Assembly: GCA_947474705.1 (NCBI GenBank)
Contig: CANJJS010000034.1
Location: forward strand, 1 to 45,827
Source: Acetobacteraceae bacterium
GTDB lineage: Bacteria > Pseudomonadota > Alphaproteobacteria > Acetobacterales > Acetobacteraceae
Length of the DNA: 45,827 nt
Direction of reading: 5' to 3'
This document shows positions 41,634 through 45,827 of this stretch, piece by piece. The translations under genes were made by a program, and so were the position numbers. Position 1 is the first letter of the stretch, and every line of letters begins with the position of its first letter. The notes under the pieces were generated by a model, which was not told the origin of the DNA, made no database searches, and saw only the letters and a program-made list of their open reading frames with translations.

Positions 41634-42206
41634 TTGGGGAACGACCTCCGGCAGGCGTTGACGGCATTGCTGCCGCGTCTGCGCCGATTTGGACTGACGT
41701 TGACGGGTTCGGGCAGCGATGCCGACGACCTCGTGCAAAACCTTTGCGAACGGGTGCTGCTCCGATCGGATCAGCTCCGCGAGCACGCGAGACTGGACGC
41801 ATGGCTTTACGGGATCATGAGAAACATTTGGTTCGACGAGTTGCGCCACCGTAAGGTGCGCCGCCACGACGACATGGACGCCGCCGCCGGCGTGATCGGC
41901 ACGGACGGCGAAGCCGTGGTCGAAGGCCGCATGACGCTCGCCGCGGTCCGCACCGCGCTGGGCGGCATGCCGACGGATCAACGCACCGTCCTGATGCTCG
42001 TTTGCGTCGATGGCCTCAGTTACAAAGAAGCCGCCGAAACGCTGGGCGTTCCCATGGGCACGATCATGAGCCGTCTGTCGCGCGCCCGCCAGGATCTGCA
42101 CGAACGCCTGACCGCCGGCGGCGGCGTCGTGACACCGTTCCCGCCGCGCGATCCATCCACCCTTTCGCGGCCCGCCGCCAGCCGCGATAAAGCGAGACCC
42201 GCGTGA
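41634..42206 (+). CDS. ECF-family RNA polymerase sigma factor, TTG start
   Basis: 190 residues. Region 2 is at about 10-80 (FGLTLTGSGSDADDLVQNLC and LDAWLYGIMRNIWFDELRHR) and region 4 at about 105-165 (LGGMPTDQRTVLMLVCVDGL, YKEAAETLGVPMGTIMSRLS, RARQDLHERL). No ATG is available near the front: the TTG at 41634 lies 6 bp after AGGAGAGG (41620-41627), which decides the start. The last 25 residues are a proline/arginine-rich tail. Its stop is separated by one base from the start of the membrane anti-sigma gene, so the pair is a classic ECF operon, with the anti-sigma factor holding it at the membrane until a signal arrives. Confidence 0.9.
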   Translation: MGNDLRQALTALLPRLRRFGLTLTGSGSDADDLVQNLCERVLLRSDQLREHARLDAWLYGIMRNIWFDELRHRKVRRHDDMDAAAGVIGTDGEAVVEGRMTLAAVRTALGGMPTDQRTVLMLVCVDGLSYKEAAETLGVPMGTIMSRLSRARQDLHERLTAGGGVVTPFPPRDPSTLSRPAASRDKARPA

Positions 42207-42207
42207 G

Positions 42208-43011
42208 ATGACAGGCACCGACACCGACGACATGGATGCCCTGCTCGCCGCCTATGCCGACGGCGAACTCGATCCGGCCGGCATCGCCAAGGTCGAGGCA
42301 TGGATCGCCGCGTCTCCCGCGGCCCGCGACACGCTGGCGATCCATCGGGAGACCACGGCGCTGCTGCGCGCGGCTTTCGCGGAATCCTTGTTCGCCGCCC
42401 CGGCGATCCGCCTTCCTTCGCCTGCCCATATCCCGCCTGCTCATCTCCCGCCTGCCCATATCCCGCCTGGGCGCGTGCCATTGGGCCGCTCCCGCGCGCC
42501 CCGCTTTGTGTGGGCCGCCGCCGCCTCTGTTTTCCTGACCGTCGCCGGATACAGCGCCGGCGTTTTTTGGCCCGGCCTGCTGGTCTCCGAACGCGACCGC
42601 ATGTTAACCGAAGTCGCCGAATACCACGCGGTGTACTCGCGCGAGACGGTTCATCTCGTCGAGGTTCCGGCGGCCCAGGCGGATCATTTAAAGGCGTGGC
42701 TGGGGAAACGGGTGAACCGGGCGCTGGTGATTCCGGATTTCAAAACGGCGGGTCTGACCTTCGCCGGCGGGCGCATGGTCGTCGTCGACGGCGCGCCGGT
42801 GGCCGAACTGATGTACACGCGGGAAAGCGGCCTGCCGATCGCGTTCTGCGTCTTCTACCGCGCGGGAAAGCCCGGTGGCGTTCAGGAAACCAGCCGCGGC
42901 GCCGTCAACCTCGCGACATGGGACGACGGGTCGCATTCCTACGTCGTCGTGGGCGAGGCCGCGCCGGGCACCATCCGCGAACTGGCCGCGCTGGCGCGCA
43001 AACAGATATAG
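42208..43011 (+). CDS. Membrane-anchored anti-sigma factor
   Basis: 267 residues. The N-terminal LLAAYADGELDPAGIAKVEA (about 12-31) is the anti-sigma helix typical of RskA/FecR-like partners. It lacks the zinc HxxxCxxC motif. A proline-rich linker (70-92) with three near-copies of A-H-I/L-P-P is encoded by a 15-bp tandem repeat at about 42421-42465. One transmembrane helix, RFVWAAAASVFLTVAGYSAG, is at about 99-118, and the C-terminal 140 residues are periplasmic, with VNLATWDDGSHSYVVVGEA. It should bind the ECF factor encoded one base upstream. The sensed signal is unknown. It is convergent with a glycosyltransferase gene, 14 bp away. Confidence 0.85.
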   Translation: MTGTDTDDMDALLAAYADGELDPAGIAKVEAWIAASPAARDTLAIHRETTALLRAAFAESLFAAPAIRLPSPAHIPPAHLPPAHIPPGRVPLGRSRAPRFVWAAAASVFLTVAGYSAGVFWPGLLVSERDRMLTEVAEYHAVYSRETVHLVEVPAAQADHLKAWLGKRVNRALVIPDFKTAGLTFAGGRMVVVDGAPVAELMYTRESGLPIAFCVFYRAGKPGGVQETSRGAVNLATWDDGSHSYVVVGEAAPGTIRELAALARKQI

Positions 43012-43025
43012 GCGCGGACGCCGCG

Positions 43026-44225
43026 TCAGCCCGTCCCGGCGCGCCGCGCGACGACCTCCCGAAACAGGCGCAACTGACCGGCGGTGGTTTCGTCCCAACT
43101 GAACGGTTCGGCATAGGCCCGCGTCGCCGCGCGGGACGGCGCCGCCGCGAACAGCCGCCGTACCCCCTCGGCGATTCCGCCGGGTGTGTTTTCGCGGGTG
43201 ATCGTGCCCGCGGCTTCGGTCCGCACGACCTCCGGATTGCCCCAGATATTGCTTGCCACCACCGGCGTGCCGCAGGCCATGGATTCCAGCAGGACGTTCG
43301 CCCATCCCTCGCGCGACGAGGACAGGACAGAGGCATCCGCCGCGCCATAGAGCGCCGGGAGCTCGGCATGCGGGCGCGTGCCCATCAGCCGGACGCGGCC
43401 GCCAAGGCCCAGACGCGCGATCTGGGCCTCCAACGCTTTCCGTTCGGGCCCATCGCCGAAAATCGCCAGGTCGAACTCTGGCAATCGGGTCATCGCTTCG
43501 ATGGTCCGGTCGTGGCCTTTGCGTTCGATCAGATGCCCGACCGAGATCAAGGCGGGCCGTTCGCCGAACCCCACCGCCGCGCGGGCCGCCGCGCGATCCG
43601 CTGGCGGGTGAAATAACGCGGTGTCCACCCCATTGCGCAGGACGGTCACCTTGGACTCGGGGGCGCCCAACGCCACCAGCGCGTCCTTCATGGCCGCGCT
43701 GACACCGATCAACGCATCCGCATGGGCGATCGCGCCTTGAATGAGTTTCCGCGGCCGCGGGTAATTGGGGATCAGACTGACATCGGTCCCCCGCGCGGTC
43801 GCGACCACCGGCAGGCCGAAACGCCGCCCCAGCCACACCGCCGCGACCCCGTCGGGATAGATATAATGCGCGTCGATCGCGTCGAAGCCGCCATGTTCGC
43901 GCAGCAGCCGCGCGAACACCGGCACCATCGCCCGGTACAGCAGTCTGGGCGCGATCGACATGCCGATTTTGGGCAGCACCGGAAACCGAGGATGGTGAAT
44001 CGTCAGCCCGTGCCGTGTTTCCTGGCGGACGGCCTTCGCGTTCAAAGCCCAGTCGCCGAAGCGCGGATGCGCGCTCGGAAACCAGGGAACGGGCGCGACG
44101 ACCAGGCTCGTGGCCTCCCCGCTCGCGACCAGATGGCGCAGGCGGTTTTCCACGAACACGCCATGGTTCGGACGCGCGTCGTTGGGAAACAACGTCGAAA
44201 ACGTCAGCAGACGCAGCGGCGGCAC
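43026..44225 (-). CDS. GT4-family glycosyltransferase
   Basis: 399 residues with a complete GT-B fold. N-terminal half: LLTFSTLFPNDARPNHGVFV, then HYIYPDGVAAVWLGRRFGLP and VVATARGTDVSLIPNYP. C-terminal half: LISVGHLIERKGHDRTIEAM (about 220-240), LAIFGDGPERKALE, and the donor-binding SREGWANVLLESMACGTPVV (about 318-337) with the two glutamates spaced as in GT4 enzymes. The start is a GTG at 44225; no ATG fits. It follows the PrsT-like TPR gene by 31 bp on the same strand, so it probably belonged to an exopolysaccharide or exosortase-type gene group. Confidence 0.88.
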   Translation of the reverse strand: MPPLRLLTFSTLFPNDARPNHGVFVENRLRHLVASGEATSLVVAPVPWFPSAHPRFGDWALNAKAVRQETRHGLTIHHPRFPVLPKIGMSIAPRLLYRAMVPVFARLLREHGGFDAIDAHYIYPDGVAAVWLGRRFGLPVVATARGTDVSLIPNYPRPRKLIQGAIAHADALIGVSAAMKDALVALGAPESKVTVLRNGVDTALFHPPADRAAARAAVGFGERPALISVGHLIERKGHDRTIEAMTRLPEFDLAIFGDGPERKALEAQIARLGLGGRVRLMGTRPHAELPALYGAADASVLSSSREGWANVLLESMACGTPVVASNIWGNPEVVRTEAAGTITRENTPGGIAEGVRRLFAAAPSRAATRAYAEPFSWDETTAGQLRLFREVVARRAGTG

Positions 44226-44256
44226 CGGAGCGGACCCGAGGCGGACGGAAACGGCG

Positions 44257-45678
44257 TCAGGAGCCCTTCAACTCCTGCAACAGCCGTTGCGCGTCTTCCT
44301 TTTCCTGAACCGCGCCGGAAAGACCGACCGCGATCGTCAGTTGTTTGATCGCCTCCGCCTTGTTGCCGGTGTCTTTCAGCGCGACGGCGTAGTGATAAAC
44401 AACGCGCGGATCGCCGGAGGCTTCCGTCGTGGCCTGGCGCAGCAACGACACGCCGGTCGCGGGGTCGCCGGTCGTGACCAGGATCCATCCCAGCGTGTCG
44501 GCGGTTTGCGCGTTCGGCGACAAAACATAAGCGCGCCGCGCCGTCACAAGGGCCCGCTTGTCGCCTTTTTGCTGATACAGCCACGCCAGATTGTTGAGCC
44601 CCACGGGGTCGTGCGGCTTCTTCGTCAGCAATTGCTCCAGAACGGCGATCGCCTTGTCGTAATCCTTCACCGCCAGGTAGACTTCCGACAGTTGCTGGAT
44701 CGCGGCGATGTCGTCCGGCCGCTGGCCGGTCCAATCGACCAGGATCTTCACCGCGGCGTCCACCCTGCCGGACCGCAGGGTCGCCGTGACCAGCCGGGCG
44801 ACCAGAAGCTGCGACGGCGCGGCCTGAAGTTCTTTCTGGTAGGCGTCCGCCGCGTCCGCCGGCCGGTTCGCGGCCATGTAAAGGTCGCCTTTCAGCGCCC
44901 GCAAATCGGCGAATTCGCGATCCTGATTCTGCAACCGGTCGGCCGACGCCAGCGCCGCCTCGATCCCGGTCGCCTTCAGGTCGATCATCGCGAGGTCCTG
45001 ATAAAGCTGGAAATTCCGCGGATTCGCCGCGATCCCCGCCGTCAGCGTGCCGCGCGCCGCCTCGAACTCGCCGGCCTCGATCTGCAAAGCGACCAACTGC
45101 CGGCGCGCGCCGACGATCTTGGCGTCCTGTTTCAACAGTTCCACATAGGTGTCGCGCGCTTCTTTCTTGCGGCCCAGCGCCAGGTAGCTCGCCGCGCGCA
45201 GGCTGAAAATCTCAATCGCCGCGGACATTGGCGGCTTCTGCGCCAGCGCGAGGTCCAGCGCCTTCTGCGCCTTGCCGTCCCGGATATACAACTCGCCGAG
45301 ATTGGCGAGCAGCGACGCCGCCCCGGGTGCCGCGGCGGAGGCCTTCTGAACCAGGTCCGTCGCCTCGGCGACACGCCCATTTTGCAGCTTGTAGAAGACC
45401 GCCATGGTCAGCGCGGGTTCCGCGTTCGGGGTCTTCGCCAGGATTTCCCCCAGCAGAACCTCCGCCTTGGGCTGATCGCCCCGCATGGCGACAATCCGCG
45501 CCAAATTGGTCTTCGCCGCCGCGAAATCCGGATATTTCTTCACCAGCGCCAGGAACGCGTCTTCCGCTTTGGGAAGATCCGTCTTCGCGAGATACAGCAA
45601 CCCCTGGAGGTTTCCGGTCACCTCGGTATCGCCCTGCGCGGCCTTGATTTTGACCAGCACGTCGGCGGCGCGCTCCAT
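44257..45678 (-). CDS. TPR-repeat protein, PrsT-like, 5' end removed by an IS element
   Basis: The remaining 473 residues are about a dozen TPR-like units, for example NLARIVAMRGDQPKAEVLLG, LANLGELYIRDGKAQKALDL and LNNLAWLYQQKGDKRALVTA, with the last pattern DTLGWILVTTGDPATGVSLL typical of the PEP-CTERM/exosortase-linked PrsT family, whose members have about 900 residues. The frame continues to the boundary at 45680/45681, where IS21-type terminal sequence begins, so roughly half the gene, with its signal peptide, is missing. The ATG at 45678 sits right at the junction and lacks a proper ribosome site, so expression of this fragment is doubtful; it is best regarded as a pseudogene. Confidence 0.75.
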   Translation of the reverse strand: MERAADVLVKIKAAQGDTEVTGNLQGLLYLAKTDLPKAEDAFLALVKKYPDFAAAKTNLARIVAMRGDQPKAEVLLGEILAKTPNAEPALTMAVFYKLQNGRVAEATDLVQKASAAAPGAASLLANLGELYIRDGKAQKALDLALAQKPPMSAAIEIFSLRAASYLALGRKKEARDTYVELLKQDAKIVGARRQLVALQIEAGEFEAARGTLTAGIAANPRNFQLYQDLAMIDLKATGIEAALASADRLQNQDREFADLRALKGDLYMAANRPADAADAYQKELQAAPSQLLVARLVTATLRSGRVDAAVKILVDWTGQRPDDIAAIQQLSEVYLAVKDYDKAIAVLEQLLTKKPHDPVGLNNLAWLYQQKGDKRALVTARRAYVLSPNAQTADTLGWILVTTGDPATGVSLLRQATTEASGDPRVVYHYAVALKDTGNKAEAIKQLTIAVGLSGAVQEKEDAQRLLQELKGS

Positions 45679-45680
45679 AT

Positions 45681-45827
45681 TGTCAATCAGCGTTGAATAG
45701 TTTCCAGGTCACAGCGCCCAAAAGTTTCCAGTTGGTCAGCCCGATTTCGTTTGTTTTTTGCGCTGCTTGAAGCGGAAGGAATCGTTCCCGGTTTCCAGGA
45801 TGTCGCAGTGGTGGGTAATGCGGTCGA
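45681..45827. mobile_element. IS21-family insertion sequence, one end, continues beyond window
   Basis: The terminus starts TGTCAATCAGCG at 45681, with the TG/CA ends usual in IS21 elements. The subterminal motif AGTTTCCAG occurs twice as direct repeats (45699-45707 and 45723-45731), the multiple internal repeats expected at an IS21 end. The istB 3' end follows directly inside. The target-site duplication cannot be seen because the other end is outside the window. The insertion interrupts the PrsT-like TPR gene. Confidence 0.85.
45736..45827 (-). CDS. istB: IS21-family ATP-binding helper protein IstB, C-terminal end only
   Basis: The last 29 residues are visible: DRITHHCDILETGNDSFRFK, then a basic tail QRKKQTKSG and stop at 45736-45738. 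HHCDILETGNDS-F/Y-RFK is the conserved end of IstB, the AAA+ helper ATPase that works with the IstA transposase and selects target sites. The rest of istB and istA lie beyond the window edge. Confidence 0.9.
   Translation of the reverse strand, partial: DRITHHCDILETGNDSFRFKQRKKQTKSG

Overview
The window comes from a GC-rich alphaproteobacterial chromosome, most likely Rhodospirillales and probably Acetobacteraceae-like. The grounds are the gene order dgt, argS, SPOR protein, nagZ, M50 protease, scpA, scpB; a PleD homologue with Caulobacter-like residue numbering; a single CtrA-type box; and high GC with strong third-position bias. This placement is inference from gene content. No rRNA, tRNA or CRISPR array was seen.

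Layout. 1-4.7 kb: the end of pgpA, a Slt-type lytic transglycosylase and a TPR/GT41 glycosyltransferase. 4.7-7.1 kb: a ketopantoate-reductase-like enzyme and a luciferase-like flavin oxidoreductase. 7.3-12.2 kb: the stress operon prkA-yeaH-spoVR. 12.8-13.9 kb: an ECF sigma factor with a divergently transcribed zinc-type anti-sigma factor. 14.1-18.3 kb: a four-gene run of a periplasmic binding protein, a GT4 glycosyltransferase, otnK and otnC. 18.4-23.5 kb: a histone-H1-like AT-hook protein, prpD-prpC and a divergent amidohydrolase. 23.6-24.3 kb: a lipoprotein with a TNT-like (NAD+ glycohydrolase toxin) domain overlapped by a small candidate immunity gene, then 24-bp tandem hairpins. 24.4-27.7 kb: a class III aminotransferase, pleD and rpmG. 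27.8-35.1 kb: the housekeeping run scpB, scpA, M50 protease, nagZ, SPOR, argS, dgt, all on the minus strand. 35.5-40 kb: an erpA-like gene, HU, a coupled HAD/thioesterase pair and lutBC. 40.4-45.8 kb: a DxD glycosyltransferase, a second ECF sigma/anti-sigma operon, a GT4 glycosyltransferase and a PrsT-like TPR gene cut by an IS21-family element at the right edge.

The strongest unexplained signal is a family of four very long palindromes (about 30.85-31.18, 35.16-35.50, 37.62-37.92 and 40.01-40.35 kb). Each has a conserved apical loop of about 32 nt, a perfect 21-27 bp stem whose sequence is unique to that copy, conserved smaller hairpins with compensatory changes, and outer arms that are again copy-specific. 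The outer arms mirror the flanking DNA across the element at exactly symmetric distances and reach into nagZ (start codon) and lutC (last codons). This suggests either a structured RNA under selection or palindromes extended by template switching. The second notable system is the putative TNT toxin/immunity pair.
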